64,000 bases of DNA from Polyangium sp. y55x31 (GTDB lineage Bacteria > Myxococcota_A > Polyangia > Polyangiales > Polyangiaceae): positions 1 to 64,000 of the forward strand of contig NZ_JARZHG010000032.1 in the NCBI RefSeq assembly GCF_029946505.1, in the 5' to 3' direction. A model generated the notes under the pieces. The model made no database searches and had not been told where the DNA came from. It worked only from the letters and a program-made list of their open reading frames with translations. The position numbers and the translations under genes are program-made. This document shows, one piece after another, positions 27,816-36,883 of this stretch. The first letter of the stretch is position 1, and every line of letters begins with the position of its first letter.

Positions 27816-29282
27816 ATGTCGTTCGCCGGATCCGACGAGCTGCTCTCCGCCTCCACCCTGAAGCTCGCGTCCCTCGTCCGCGAAGGGAACCTCTCGCCGG
27901 TCGATCTCGTCGACCTCTACATCGCGCGCATCGAAGCGGAAAACCCCGCCCTCAACGCGGTCGTCGCCGATCGGTTCGCACACGCGCGGCGGGAGGCGAG
28001 GGAAGCCGCGGACAAACTCGCGCAGAGGAGCGCCGAAGAGCCGTTGCCACCGCTCTTCGGCGTGCCTTGCACGGTGAAGGAGGGCATCGCCGTCCTTGGC
28101 ATGCCGCACACCGCGGGCGTCTTCGCACGCAAGCATCTGCGCGCCGAGCAGGATGCCCGCGTCGTGCGACGCGTACGCGATGCCGGCGCCATCGTCCTCG
28201 GCGTGACGAACATGCCCGAAGGCGGCCTCTGGCTCGAGACCGACAACCGCGTCTACGGCCGCACGAACAACCCGTGGGATCTCTCGCGCATCCCCGGCGG
28301 ATCGAGCGGCGGCGAGGCCGCGATCCTCGCGGCAGGCGCCTCTCCGTTCGGCATCGGCTCCGACATCGCCGGCTCGATCCGCATCCCCGCCGCGATGTGC
28401 GGTGTGTTCGGCCACAAGCCCACGGGCGGCCTCGTCTCGAACCAGGGCTACTGGCCCGACGTGCCCGGCGCGCTCGACACATTCCTCTGCACGGGCCCCA
28501 TGACCCGCCGCGCCGAGGACCTCTGGCCGTTGCTCGGCCTCATGGCCGAGCGAGCCCTCGAAGACCAACCAAGCGCGATCGATCTGCGCGGCGTCACCGT
28601 GTATCCGCTCGAAACGACGGGCGCGGCGCGCATCCGACCGAGCAAGCGGCAGGCCGTGCGGCGCGCGGCGGCCGCGCTCGAAGCCCGCGGCGCGCGGATC
28701 GCCGAGCTTCGCACGCGCGGCCTCGAAAAGGCGCTCTTCATCTGGACCGCGATGATGGAGGAAGAGGCCGGCGCGCTGACGTACGGCGAGGTCCTCGGCA
28801 ACGGACGCCCGATCCGCATCGCGCGTGAGCTCCTCCGCGCGCCGTTTCCTTCTGCGCCGCACACGGTGCAGGCCCTCATCGTCGCGGGCGTCGAGGCGCT
28901 CCTGAAGAGCGTGCCCGCGCCGATCGCGACATGGTCCACCGCGGGCAAACGCCTGCGCGAGGAGCTCGAAGCCGAGCTCGGCCCACACGGCGTGATCCTG
29001 CACCCGACGTACACGCGCTCGGCGCCGCGCCACTGGGAGCCGCTGCTCACGCCCCTCGACTTCGTCTGCACCGCCCTCTTCAACGTGCTCGCGTTCCCCG
29101 TCACGCAGGTGCCCGCGGGTTTCGACGACCTCGGCTTGCCCCTCGGCGTGCAGGTCGCAGGCAGGCGCAACGCCGACGCCCTCACGATCGCCGTCGCGCG
29201 TGCCCTCGAAGAAGACCTCGGCGGCTGGACGAAGGCGCGACGAAAGACGCGGGTTCCGAGCCGCGCTACGATCTCCCCGTGA
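27816..29282 (+). CDS. Amidase-signature family hydrolase
   Basis: The Ser-cisSer-Lys triad of the amidase signature family is intact: Lys88 in TVKEG, Ser163 in GGSSGGE and Ser187 in DIAGSIRIPA. At 488 residues it has the size of aryl or fatty-acid amide hydrolases; it lacks GatB/GatC partners nearby, so a role in Gln-tRNA formation is unlikely. The substrate cannot be predicted. No signal peptide is visible. Its stop overlaps the start of the following hydrolase (GTGA). Confidence 0.9.
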   Translation: MSFAGSDELLSASTLKLASLVREGNLSPVDLVDLYIARIEAENPALNAVVADRFAHARREAREAADKLAQRSAEEPLPPLFGVPCTVKEGIAVLGMPHTAGVFARKHLRAEQDARVVRRVRDAGAIVLGVTNMPEGGLWLETDNRVYGRTNNPWDLSRIPGGSSGGEAAILAAGASPFGIGSDIAGSIRIPAAMCGVFGHKPTGGLVSNQGYWPDVPGALDTFLCTGPMTRRAEDLWPLLGLMAERALEDQPSAIDLRGVTVYPLETTGAARIRPSKRQAVRRAAAALEARGARIAELRTRGLEKALFIWTAMMEEEAGALTYGEVLGNGRPIRIARELLRAPFPSAPHTVQALIVAGVEALLKSVPAPIATWSTAGKRLREELEAELGPHGVILHPTYTRSAPRHWEPLLTPLDFVCTALFNVLAFPVTQVPAGFDDLGLPLGVQVAGRRNADALTIAVARALEEDLGGWTKARRKTRVPSRATISP

Positions 29283-29953
29283 CGAGTCCGCGTTTCCTCT
29301 ACCTGCACGGCTTTGCCTCCGGTCCCCGCTCCAAGAAAGGCGTCGCCGTCGCCGAGCACTACGGCCGCCGCGGCATCGAGATCGACTGCCTCGACCTGCG
29401 TTTGCCCTCGTTCGAGCACCTGCGCGTCTCCGCGATGATCACCGAGGTTCGTCGCCGCATCGGCGGCGAACGTGATCGCGCCGTCCTCTTCGGTTCGAGC
29501 CTCGGCGGCCTCGTCGCGAGCCGCGTGGCCGAGATGGATGCGCGCGTCTCGGCCCTCGTGCTCCTCGCCCCTGCGTTCGACCTCTCGCGACGCTGGCGCG
29601 CGCGCCTCGGCGAAGCGGGCATGGCGCGCTGGGCCGAGACCGGATTTCTCGAGGTCGACGATCACACGACGGGCGGCAAATCCCGCGTCGACTACGGGTT
29701 TTTCCAGGACCTCGAAACCGTGGACGGCACCGACGGCGCGCTCCCCGACGTGCGGGTCCCGACGCTCGTTCTTCACGGCACACGCGACGACGTCGTCTCG
29801 ATCGATCGCTCGCGCGATTTCGCCGCGGAACGCCGCCATGTCACGCTGCACGAGCTCGACGATGGGCACGAGCTCGTCGCGTCGCTCCCGCACATCCTCT
29901 CCGCGTCGGAGTCCTTCCTCGCGCCGTTCTTCGGCTCGGTCGCTCGCTCCTGA
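29279..29953 (+). CDS. YqiA/UPF0227-like alpha/beta hydrolase
   Basis: The 224-residue protein starts with FLYLHGFASGPRSKKG, the oxyanion-hole strand and loop typical of YqiA-like esterases. The nucleophile elbow is GSSLGG; the acid is probably Asp in LHGTRDDVV and the catalytic His lies in DDGHELV. These hydrolases act on small esters; the natural substrate is unknown. The GTG start overlaps the amidase stop, so the two hydrolases are translationally coupled and may act in sequence (inference). The 174 bases after it contain TTGACC but no convincing -10 box. Confidence 0.85.
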   Translation: MTSPRFLYLHGFASGPRSKKGVAVAEHYGRRGIEIDCLDLRLPSFEHLRVSAMITEVRRRIGGERDRAVLFGSSLGGLVASRVAEMDARVSALVLLAPAFDLSRRWRARLGEAGMARWAETGFLEVDDHTTGGKSRVDYGFFQDLETVDGTDGALPDVRVPTLVLHGTRDDVVSIDRSRDFAAERRHVTLHELDDGHELVASLPHILSASESFLAPFFGSVARS

Positions 29954-30127
29954 GTTGCCGCTTCTTCAATCCTCCATCATGCTTGACCTTCCTTGCCCGC
30001 GAGGGCGATCATCAACGCGCGCGGCGCACGCTGTGTCGCGGGGACCCCTTCATCCAACCATCGCGTGCGGCCAGCGGGGGGCACGCGGCGAGCTCGTCGA
30101 CGTCATGCACGTTCGCGCCATGGAGCC

Positions 30128-31717
30128 ATGAACGACGGTCGCCTCTCCGATGCGGCGCTCGGCGTCTTCCCCGAGCCGATCGCCATCGTCGACCGAGCCC
30201 TCTTGGTCCAGAAGGCCAACGCGGCCTGGACCACGACGTTCTCCGATTCCCCGCTCACCGAGCCCGCCCTCGCCGCCGCCCTCGCGAAGGTCCTCTCGGG
30301 TGAAACCACACAGGCCGAGGTCACGCTCGAGACCCGCCCCGCGCCGCACGTCGTGACGATCGTGCCCGTGCCCGACGGCGATTCCCGCGCCGCGCTCGTG
30401 CACGCGCGCCCCATGCAACCCACGCGCGAGCCCGCACCTCGATCACGAGACGAGCGGATCCCCGCGACGCTCCTGCGCCGCATCCTCGATCGCCTCCCCG
30501 TGACGGTTTCGCTCGTCGATGCCGAGGGCCGGAGCATCTTCTCCAACGAGACGCGCGCTCGTTTGCTCGGCGCCGCCGCCAAGCAGGAGCGCGAGAGCGG
30601 CACGCGCGCGCTCTTGATCGACCCGGCCGACGCCGACTTCGCACGCGAGGTCGAGGCGCGTGTCCTCGCCACCGGCACCGAGGAGATCATCACGAGCGAC
30701 GTGCCCACCGCGCTCGGCACGCGCTCGATGTTTTTCCACCTCGTCCCCGTCGAGGGCGAGGCGCCCGAGGAGCGCCTGGTCCTCTGCGTGGGCCAGGACG
30801 TCACCGAGCAGCTCCGCGCCGAGCGGGATCTGCGCGAGCAGCAGGACTTCATCCGTCAGGTCATCGACAGCAATCCGAACCTGATCTTCGTCAAGGACGA
30901 CAACGGCGTTTTCCTCCTGGCGAACAAGGCCTTCGCCGACATCTTCGGCAAGACCGTCGACGAGATCGTCGGCCAGCACGAGCGCGAGCTCAACGAGCAC
31001 AAGCGGGCCAACGGCTTCCTGAGCATCGATCAGCAGGTCTTCGCCACGCTCGAGGAGCGCACGGTCGAGGAGGAGATCCACTGGCACACGGGCGAGGATC
31101 GCTGGTACCAGACGACGAAGCGCCCGCTCGTCCGGCCGAACGGCGAAGTGAACGTGCTCGGCTGCAGCGTCGACATCACCACGCGCCTCGAGACGCAGCG
31201 CAAGCTCGAAGAGGCCGCGACGGAGGTCGAGCGGCGCGCCGTCGAGGCCTTCCGGCAGGCCGAGGCCAAGGCCGCCCTCGTCGAGGAGCTCGACCAGAAG
31301 CTCGGCATCATCGAGGCCCAGCACCAGGAGATCCTCACGCTCTCCGCGCCGCTGCTCGAGGTGGCCGAGAGCGTGCTCGCGGTCCCCGTCGTCGGCGGGA
31401 TGACCCAGGCCCGCGCCGAGGAGATCATGCACCGCCTGCTCGCGGCCATCGTCGATCGGCAGGTCGCGAGCGTCGTCCTCGACCTCACGGGCCTCGAAAC
31501 GATCGAGACCCACACCGCCGATCACCTGATGAGCATCGTGCGCGCCATTCGCCTGCTCGGCGCCGACGCGATCATCAGCGGCATCCGCCCCGCCGTCGCG
31601 CAGACCATCGTCGAGCTCGGCATCGACCTCTCCGGCTTCGTCACGAAACGCACCCTGCGCGCGGCGATTTTCTCGCGCGAGGTGGCGCGGGGCGCGACCT
31701 CGTCCCGTCGGCGTTGA
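30128..31717 (+). CDS. PAS-STAS sensor protein, RsbR-like
   Basis: Two or three PAS-type sensory domains fill residues 1-370 (for example LPVTVSLVDAEGRSIFSNE and NPNLIFVKDDNGVFLLANKAF). A coiled linker and a C-terminal STAS domain follow. The STAS part closely follows the stressosome protein RsbR: VVLDLTGLETIETHTADHL and GIRPAVAQTIVELGIDLSGF keep threonines at both places phosphorylated by RsbT in Bacillus. No RsbS, RsbT or RsbU gene lies beside it, so the partners are unknown. The ATG at 30128 has GGAG three bases upstream. Length 529 residues. Similar to other myxobacterial stand-alone PAS-STAS proteins (general knowledge). Confidence 0.85.
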   Translation: MNDGRLSDAALGVFPEPIAIVDRALLVQKANAAWTTTFSDSPLTEPALAAALAKVLSGETTQAEVTLETRPAPHVVTIVPVPDGDSRAALVHARPMQPTREPAPRSRDERIPATLLRRILDRLPVTVSLVDAEGRSIFSNETRARLLGAAAKQERESGTRALLIDPADADFAREVEARVLATGTEEIITSDVPTALGTRSMFFHLVPVEGEAPEERLVLCVGQDVTEQLRAERDLREQQDFIRQVIDSNPNLIFVKDDNGVFLLANKAFADIFGKTVDEIVGQHERELNEHKRANGFLSIDQQVFATLEERTVEEEIHWHTGEDRWYQTTKRPLVRPNGEVNVLGCSVDITTRLETQRKLEEAATEVERRAVEAFRQAEAKAALVEELDQKLGIIEAQHQEILTLSAPLLEVAESVLAVPVVGGMTQARAEEIMHRLLAAIVDRQVASVVLDLTGLETIETHTADHLMSIVRAIRLLGADAIISGIRPAVAQTIVELGIDLSGFVTKRTLRAAIFSREVARGATSSRRR

Positions 31718-31828
31718 TGGGCTTCGGGGGCTCGGCCGACACCGGGCCCCGCCCCAAAGCCCCGATACACGATTGACGCCTCCTGCCCATTCCGATGTTC
31801 TCGCCGGGGGAGCTTCGGAGGCAGAGGC

Positions 31829-33415
31829 ATGCAAAAATACGATGTCATCGGATGGGCGCGCCGGCTTTGGCCCGTGCTCGGCGTGATCGCGCTCGCCGGC
31901 TGCGGCGGGGCCGAGTCGAAAGAGCCCGAGGGGCTCGTCTGCGCGGCGCCTGCCACGACCCCGCTCCCTGCGAGTCCGGCGAGCCCTCTTTCCTGGAAAG
32001 GGCCGGGCGGCCCGGCGCAGACGTATTCGACGGAGGCCCTCGGGGTCAATTGCGCGTTCCTCGACGGCGGCCCCGAGGACGATACGGATCACCACAACAC
32101 CGTCACCATGCTCGACGGCCACCTCGTCATGCCCTGGGCGCCCGAGTGGGGCGGCGGCGGCCTCTCCACGTATCGCTTCGACGACCCCTGCAAGCCCACG
32201 CAAGTCGGCACGAGCTTCTCGCCGCTCATGCGCGAGACCCACGCCGCCGGGTTTGCTCGGATGAACGGCTGGAAGGCCGTCGTCAATGGCGTGAACGGCA
32301 TTCAATTCTGGGATCTCGCGAATCCCGAGGCGCCCGCGGTCACGAGTGATCTCACGTTCCGGGGCGTCTTCTGGCCCGACGCGTACGCGCGCGTGGTCCT
32401 CTCGGTCTTCTGGCAAGCCCCGTACGTCTACGTCGCCGCGGCCGACAATGGCATCTTCGTCGTGGACGCGACCGACCCCGCCAAACCCGTTCCCATTACA
32501 AAATTCAAATTCGACCCGCCGCTCCGCGCCGGCGCCATTTTCGCGGTGGGCAACCTGCTCGCGGTCATGGCCGCCGAGGGCTCGCGCACCGTGCTCCTCG
32601 ACATCGGCGATCCCGCGCGGCCCACGCCCATCCCGGGCGGCACGTTCGAGATCCAGGACGGCGCGGGCGTCCGGCAGGAGGCCTATCACGCCCATTTGAA
32701 CGGCGACAAGACCTGGTACGCCCGCAAATCCAATGGCGGCGGCGTCATCATCTACGATATCTCGAACCCCGAGGCGCCGAAATACGTGGGCGATTACCAC
32801 GCGCCCGACGGGAACGGCGGCTACGTCTTCCTCAAGGAGAACGTGGCGTTCGTCGGCGAGAGCCATTTCGCCGAGGCGGTCGACGTCTCCGATCCGACGA
32901 AACCCACGCTGCTCCGCCGCTTCAACCTCACGGGCGACCTCGATACGATCATCCCGATCGGCAACGTCGTGGTCCTCAGCGTCGACGACAAGGCCGACGA
33001 GAACCAGGGCAGCGCCGTCGCGCCGTTCCTCGAAGCTCCCGATTCGCGTGGGCCCGAGGTGACCATGGTGAACCCGCGCGACGGCGCCACGGCGCAGCCG
33101 CTCACGACCCGCATCGGCCTCACGTTCGGGGAGTTCGTCGACCTCGGCTCGCTCTGGGAGGGCTCGTTCATCGTCCGCAAGGTCGGCACGAGCGAGCCGA
33201 TCAAGGGCCAGTATTCGGGGCAGGAAGGCATCGTGAATTTCTGGCCCGCCTCGCCGCTCGAGCCCGATACCGAATACGAGGTCGTCGTGCCGGCCGGCGG
33301 GGTCGTCGATTTCAACGGCAATCCCACGGCGACCGAGTTCCGCTCGACGTTCAAGACCGGCTCGTGTTTCCTCCCGCCGCCGCCCCCGCCCTATTCGGAG
33401 GAGGAGGAAGAATGA
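31829..33415 (+). CDS. LVIVD-repeat lipoprotein with C-terminal Ig-like domain
   Basis: A lipoprotein (lipobox ALAGC, Cys25) of 528 residues. The central part repeats a pattern of the type I-FVVDATDPAKPVPI, IYDISNPEAPKYV and AVDVSDPTKPTLL, characteristic of LVIVD surface proteins that form beta-propellers. Residues about 405-505 (PRDGATAQPLTTRIGLTFGE to GVVDFNGNPTATEF) look like a bacterial Ig-like domain of the SbsA type. The chain ends in a Pro run and EEEEE. Its stop overlaps the next start (ATGA), so it is coupled to the di-heme cytochrome. Likely located on the cell surface or in the periplasm; function unknown. Confidence 0.82.
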   Translation: MQKYDVIGWARRLWPVLGVIALAGCGGAESKEPEGLVCAAPATTPLPASPASPLSWKGPGGPAQTYSTEALGVNCAFLDGGPEDDTDHHNTVTMLDGHLVMPWAPEWGGGGLSTYRFDDPCKPTQVGTSFSPLMRETHAAGFARMNGWKAVVNGVNGIQFWDLANPEAPAVTSDLTFRGVFWPDAYARVVLSVFWQAPYVYVAAADNGIFVVDATDPAKPVPITKFKFDPPLRAGAIFAVGNLLAVMAAEGSRTVLLDIGDPARPTPIPGGTFEIQDGAGVRQEAYHAHLNGDKTWYARKSNGGGVIIYDISNPEAPKYVGDYHAPDGNGGYVFLKENVAFVGESHFAEAVDVSDPTKPTLLRRFNLTGDLDTIIPIGNVVVLSVDDKADENQGSAVAPFLEAPDSRGPEVTMVNPRDGATAQPLTTRIGLTFGEFVDLGSLWEGSFIVRKVGTSEPIKGQYSGQEGIVNFWPASPLEPDTEYEVVVPAGGVVDFNGNPTATEFRSTFKTGSCFLPPPPPPYSEEEEE

Positions 33416-35661
33416 GGACGAGACGCGCGCGCGCCGCCGTTCCCCTCGGGATCGCGTTCGTCGGGGCGGTCCTCGCGTCCTGCGGCGACGAGGGCTCGCA
33501 AAAGCCGCCGGCGCCCGAGCCGTTCGCGCTGAGCCCGATCGAGGGCCCCGCCGTCGCCTACGTCGGCGACAACACCTGTTTTTCGCTCACGGTCACGGGC
33601 GGGCCGACCGCGCAGGTCGCGTGGAACCTCGGCGACGGGACGGCCATTGCCCCGGCCATGCTGTTCACGAAGGTTTGTCATACCTATACACAACCCGGCC
33701 GTCGGCTCGTCGGCGCGACCGCGATCTACGAGGGGCAGAAGCTCGTCGTCACGCGCGGCGTGGCCGTGGTGCCGAAGCCGATGGCGATACGGCCGAATAC
33801 GTCGAGCACGATCGTCCATGACCGCGAGCGCGGGGCCCTCTGGGTCGCGAATACCGACCACGATCACGTCGCGCGGCTCGGGACGGAGCTGCCGGCCTCG
33901 CCCCCCGAGGCGCGCGTGGATTGTGATGCGCCGCGCACGCTCGCGATCTCGGGCGCGATCCTCGCCGCGGCTTGCCAGGGCGACGGCGCCGTCGTGTTTT
34001 ACGACCTCGACAAGCAAGAGACACGCGGGAAGGTCGAATTCGGTCCGGGCAGCGCGCCGTTCGGCGTCGTCGCCGATCCGCGTGGCGATGGCGTGTTTTT
34101 CGTGGCGCTGTCCGGCACGGGCGAGCTCGCCTCCGTCCGCGCGGAGGGGAACCAGATCCTGTCGAGGATTCCGGTTTTTCCGGACGTACGCGGCGTCGCG
34201 GCCATCGCGAACGGGACGGTGCTCGTCACGCGCTGGCGCGCGACCGCGGACGGCGCGGAGGTTGCCGTGGTCGACGCGACGGATCCGGCCGCGCAGAAGG
34301 CCGGTGAGCCGCTTTTGCTCCCGCCGGACGTCGGGCTCGACAGCGATACGAACAACAGCGGCGTGCCGAGCTTCCTGAACCAGATCGTCCCCTCGCCCGA
34401 CGGAGGCCGCGCCATCGTGCCCTCGCTCCGCGCGAACACCGTGACGGGATTGTACCGGACGGGCAAACCGCTGAGCTTCGAGACGACCGCGCGCGCGATC
34501 CTCACCGAGGTCGAGCTCGGCGGGCCCACGGAAAAACCGTTCGAGCGCCAAGCCGGGCGTTATGCGTTCGACGATCTCGATTTCGCCTCGGCGGCCGTCT
34601 TTTCGCCCGAGGGCGACGTGATCTACGTGGCGATCCAGGGCGCCGAGCGGGTCGAGGTGCGTGATGCCGTGAGCTTCGACGTCGCCGGCTCGATCGACGA
34701 TGTCGGCCACGCCCCCGACGGTCTCGTCCTGAGCGAGGACGGCAAGACCCTCTGGGTGCACGCGTCGCTCTCGCGCGAGGTGCGCGTCTACGACGTGAGC
34801 GATCTGTCGAGCCCACCCGTCCCGCTCGGCAAGATCGCCACCGCGAACGCCGAGCCGCTGTCCGACGAGGTTTTACGAGGCAAACAGATCTTCTACAGCA
34901 GCCGCGACCCCCGCATGAGCCGCACGAGCTACATGTCCTGCGCGACGTGCCACCTCGACGGGGAAGGGGACGGCCTCGTCTGGGATTTCACGCAGCGAGG
35001 CGAGGGCCTGCGCAACACGATTCCGCTCGCCGGGCGCGCGGGCACGGCGCACGGGCCCTTGCATTGGACGGCCAATTTCGACGAGGTGCAGGACTTCGAG
35101 CACGACATCCGCGGCCCCATGGGCGGAGCGGGATTCTTGCCGGACGACGTATTCCATTCCGGGATGATCGACCAGACGCTCGGCGCCCCGAAAGAAGGTT
35201 TGTCCCCGGAGCTCGACGCGCTCGCCTCCTACGTCGCCTCGCTCGGCTCGTTCGGCAAGAGCCCCCATCGCTCGAACGATCCCGCCGCCCTGGCCTCGCG
35301 CCAGAAAGGCAAGGACATCTTCTTTTCGGCAGAGGCCGGCTGCGCGACGTGCCACGCGCCGCCCCATTTCACGGTCAGCGCGCTCGTGGCCGACAAGAAC
35401 TACGTGCTCCACGACGTGGGCACGCTCGGGCCGGGCTCCGGTTCGAGGCTCGGGGGCCCGCTGCCTGGGCTCGATACACCCACGCTGCGTGGGCTGTGGA
35501 AGAGCGCGCCGTACCTGCACGACGGCTCCGCTCCCACGCTGCGCGCCGTGCTCCGGGATCGCAATGCCACGGATCAGCACGGCAAAACGAGCCACCTCGA
35601 CGACGCGGATCTCGACGATCTCGAGCGATATTTGCTCACGATCGACGACGACGAGCCCTGA
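33412..35661 (+). CDS. PKD/beta-propeller/di-heme cytochrome c lipoprotein
   Basis: A 749-residue lipoprotein (lipobox VLASC, Cys24). Residues about 45-120 resemble a PKD domain; about 130-475 carry YVTN/YncE-like propeller repeats (GALWVANTDHDHV, GDVIYVAIQGAERV, GKTLWVHASLSREV). The C-terminal 270 residues have two haem c sites: Cys510-Cys513-His514 and Cys644-Cys647-His648, both CATCH. RGLWKSAPYLHDGSAPTL is typical of the MauG/di-heme peroxidase family. I infer a membrane-anchored redox enzyme or electron carrier with a binding propeller. It is translationally coupled to the preceding LVIVD lipoprotein, which suggests that the two proteins act together. Confidence 0.85.
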   Translation: MRTRRARAAVPLGIAFVGAVLASCGDEGSQKPPAPEPFALSPIEGPAVAYVGDNTCFSLTVTGGPTAQVAWNLGDGTAIAPAMLFTKVCHTYTQPGRRLVGATAIYEGQKLVVTRGVAVVPKPMAIRPNTSSTIVHDRERGALWVANTDHDHVARLGTELPASPPEARVDCDAPRTLAISGAILAAACQGDGAVVFYDLDKQETRGKVEFGPGSAPFGVVADPRGDGVFFVALSGTGELASVRAEGNQILSRIPVFPDVRGVAAIANGTVLVTRWRATADGAEVAVVDATDPAAQKAGEPLLLPPDVGLDSDTNNSGVPSFLNQIVPSPDGGRAIVPSLRANTVTGLYRTGKPLSFETTARAILTEVELGGPTEKPFERQAGRYAFDDLDFASAAVFSPEGDVIYVAIQGAERVEVRDAVSFDVAGSIDDVGHAPDGLVLSEDGKTLWVHASLSREVRVYDVSDLSSPPVPLGKIATANAEPLSDEVLRGKQIFYSSRDPRMSRTSYMSCATCHLDGEGDGLVWDFTQRGEGLRNTIPLAGRAGTAHGPLHWTANFDEVQDFEHDIRGPMGGAGFLPDDVFHSGMIDQTLGAPKEGLSPELDALASYVASLGSFGKSPHRSNDPAALASRQKGKDIFFSAEAGCATCHAPPHFTVSALVADKNYVLHDVGTLGPGSGSRLGGPLPGLDTPTLRGLWKSAPYLHDGSAPTLRAVLRDRNATDQHGKTSHLDDADLDDLERYLLTIDDDEP

Positions 35662-35666
35662 ACACG

Positions 35667-35713
35667 AAAAAAAGGCCGCGGCCGGACATCGTTTGCATGC
35701 CCCTGCCGCGGCC
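35667..35713 (-). terminator. Terminator of the KGG-protein gene
   Basis: A perfect 9-bp stem GGCCGCGGC/GCCGCGGCC (35705-35713 with 35674-35682, read on the minus strand) runs into seven T's (plus-strand A's 35667-35673). It ends 34 bp after the stop of the small KGG gene. Confidence 0.75.
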
Positions 35714-35746
35714 CTGCTTCAACGGCCCGTATCAGCTCGGCCGGAT

Positions 35747-35950
35747 TCAGCTTTTGTTCGAGCTGCCGCCGCCGCTGCTGCCGCCCTCTTCGGCCTGCTT
35801 GCCTTCCTCGATGAGCTCGCGGACGCGCTGGCCGCCCTTGTGGCCGATCTCGGAGTAGAACTCGGAGCCACGCTCGTCACGGACGGTCTCGCCGCCCTTG
35901 CGCCCCGCCTCCTCGACCGTCATCTGGCCCTTCTTCTGCTCCTGTGCCAT
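35747..35950 (-). CDS. KGG-repeat general stress protein (GsiB-like)
   Basis: A 67-residue hydrophilic protein with two KGG motifs (AGRKGGETVRDERGSEFYSEIGHKGGQRVRE is the core, positions about 15-45) and a Gly/Ser-rich tail. Such proteins are induced by desiccation, heat or osmotic stress and are probably disordered protectants. The start ATG has GGGAG seven bases upstream, and a strong terminator follows. The 215-bp gap before the next gene holds an inverted repeat, CGGACGG-C-CCGTCCG, at 36001-36015. Confidence 0.85.
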   Translation of the reverse strand: MAQEQKKGQMTVEEAGRKGGETVRDERGSEFYSEIGHKGGQRVRELIEEGKQAEEGGSSGGGSSNKS

Positions 35951-36165
35951 GACGCACTCCCTTTTTCGAGTCGAAGATGGTTTGTCACGGTGATCCACGA
36001 CGGACGGCCCGTCCGCACCGTCGCGTCCCCCGCGCCACCTTCCACACGCGGTTCTCTGGGGTGGGGTCCCTCGAACGTCGAGCGGTCGCCCTACAGATTC
36101 GTAAGGTCTTCGAATGGTCGCAGCGGGCCGGTCGGTTTGTCCGCGGACGCCCGGGCTTGCTTGCC

Positions 36166-36873
36166 CTAGATTCCGCGCGTCCTGCGGAGCTCGGCGCCAA
36201 TCGCGGTTTCGAGCGCGCTGCCGAGATCGGCGCGCAGGATCGCCGGCGCGAAATCGAGGCCCTGCTGCACGGCCGTACGAGCCGCAGCCGCCGAGACGCC
36301 GCATAGCACGACCCGTGCCCCGAGCAGCGACAAGGCCTGCGCCATCCGCACGAGGCCCTCCGCCACGACGGGATCGATCACCAAAGCCCCCGTGATGTCG
36401 AGGATCACGGTGCGCGCGCCCGCCGCGGCCACCCGCGCGAGCACGCGCCCCTCGGCCTGCGTGAGCATCACAGCGTCGAGCGCGCCCGCAATCGGGACGA
36501 GCAGGACACCACGATACACCTCGAGGACGGGCGCCGAGAGGTCCCGCACTGCCGCGAGCAGCCGCTCCTGCTCCGCGCGCGCCTCCTCGAGCTCCTTCAC
36601 GCGCTCTTCGAGCTCGCGCCCGCGCAGGACGAGCTCCTCCCGCCGCGCCTCGTCCCGCTCGCGGCTCCGGCGCAGCTCCCGCGCCACGCGCGCGACCATG
36701 TTGGCCACGATTCCGAGCGCGTCCGTGCGCTCGATGAAAGGCAGCTCGTCGTACTGGCCGCGCAGGACGCGGCTCATGCGTGAGCCAATCCAGCGGAGGA
36801 GCTCCATCTCCTCGTCGAGGAGCCGCGCGGCGAGCGGCTCTTTTTGCTGCACGTCCCCTGCCTCGTGGCTCAT
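36166..36873 (-). CDS. Coiled-coil STAS domain protein (RsbR-like)
   Basis: The 235-residue protein has a helical N-terminal half with a long Glu/Arg coiled coil (about residues 60-110), then a STAS domain starting near residue 115 (SAPVLEVYRGVLLVPIAGAL). VILDITGALVIDP keeps the first phosphorylatable Thr of RsbR-type STAS domains; in the second site AARTAVQQGLDF, Thr is also present. It begins 10 bp after the V4R-like gene, indicating one operon. Together they could form a sensor module whose output is protein-protein switching. The partner kinase is not in the window. Confidence 0.8.
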   Translation of the reverse strand: MSHEAGDVQQKEPLAARLLDEEMELLRWIGSRMSRVLRGQYDELPFIERTDALGIVANMVARVARELRRSRERDEARREELVLRGRELEERVKELEEARAEQERLLAAVRDLSAPVLEVYRGVLLVPIAGALDAVMLTQAEGRVLARVAAAGARTVILDITGALVIDPVVAEGLVRMAQALSLLGARVVLCGVSAAAARTAVQQGLDFAPAILRADLGSALETAIGAELRRTRGI

Positions 36874-36883
36874 CGGACGGCGC

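Noticed and set aside
27816-29282. Amidase as GatA of the Gln/Asn-tRNA amidotransferase
   Set aside because: The catalytic triad fits the whole family, but no gatB or gatC is adjacent, and it is coupled instead to an alpha/beta hydrolase.
31718-31763. Possible terminator after the PAS-STAS gene
   Set aside because: The GC-rich inverted repeat is imperfect and lacks a T-run.
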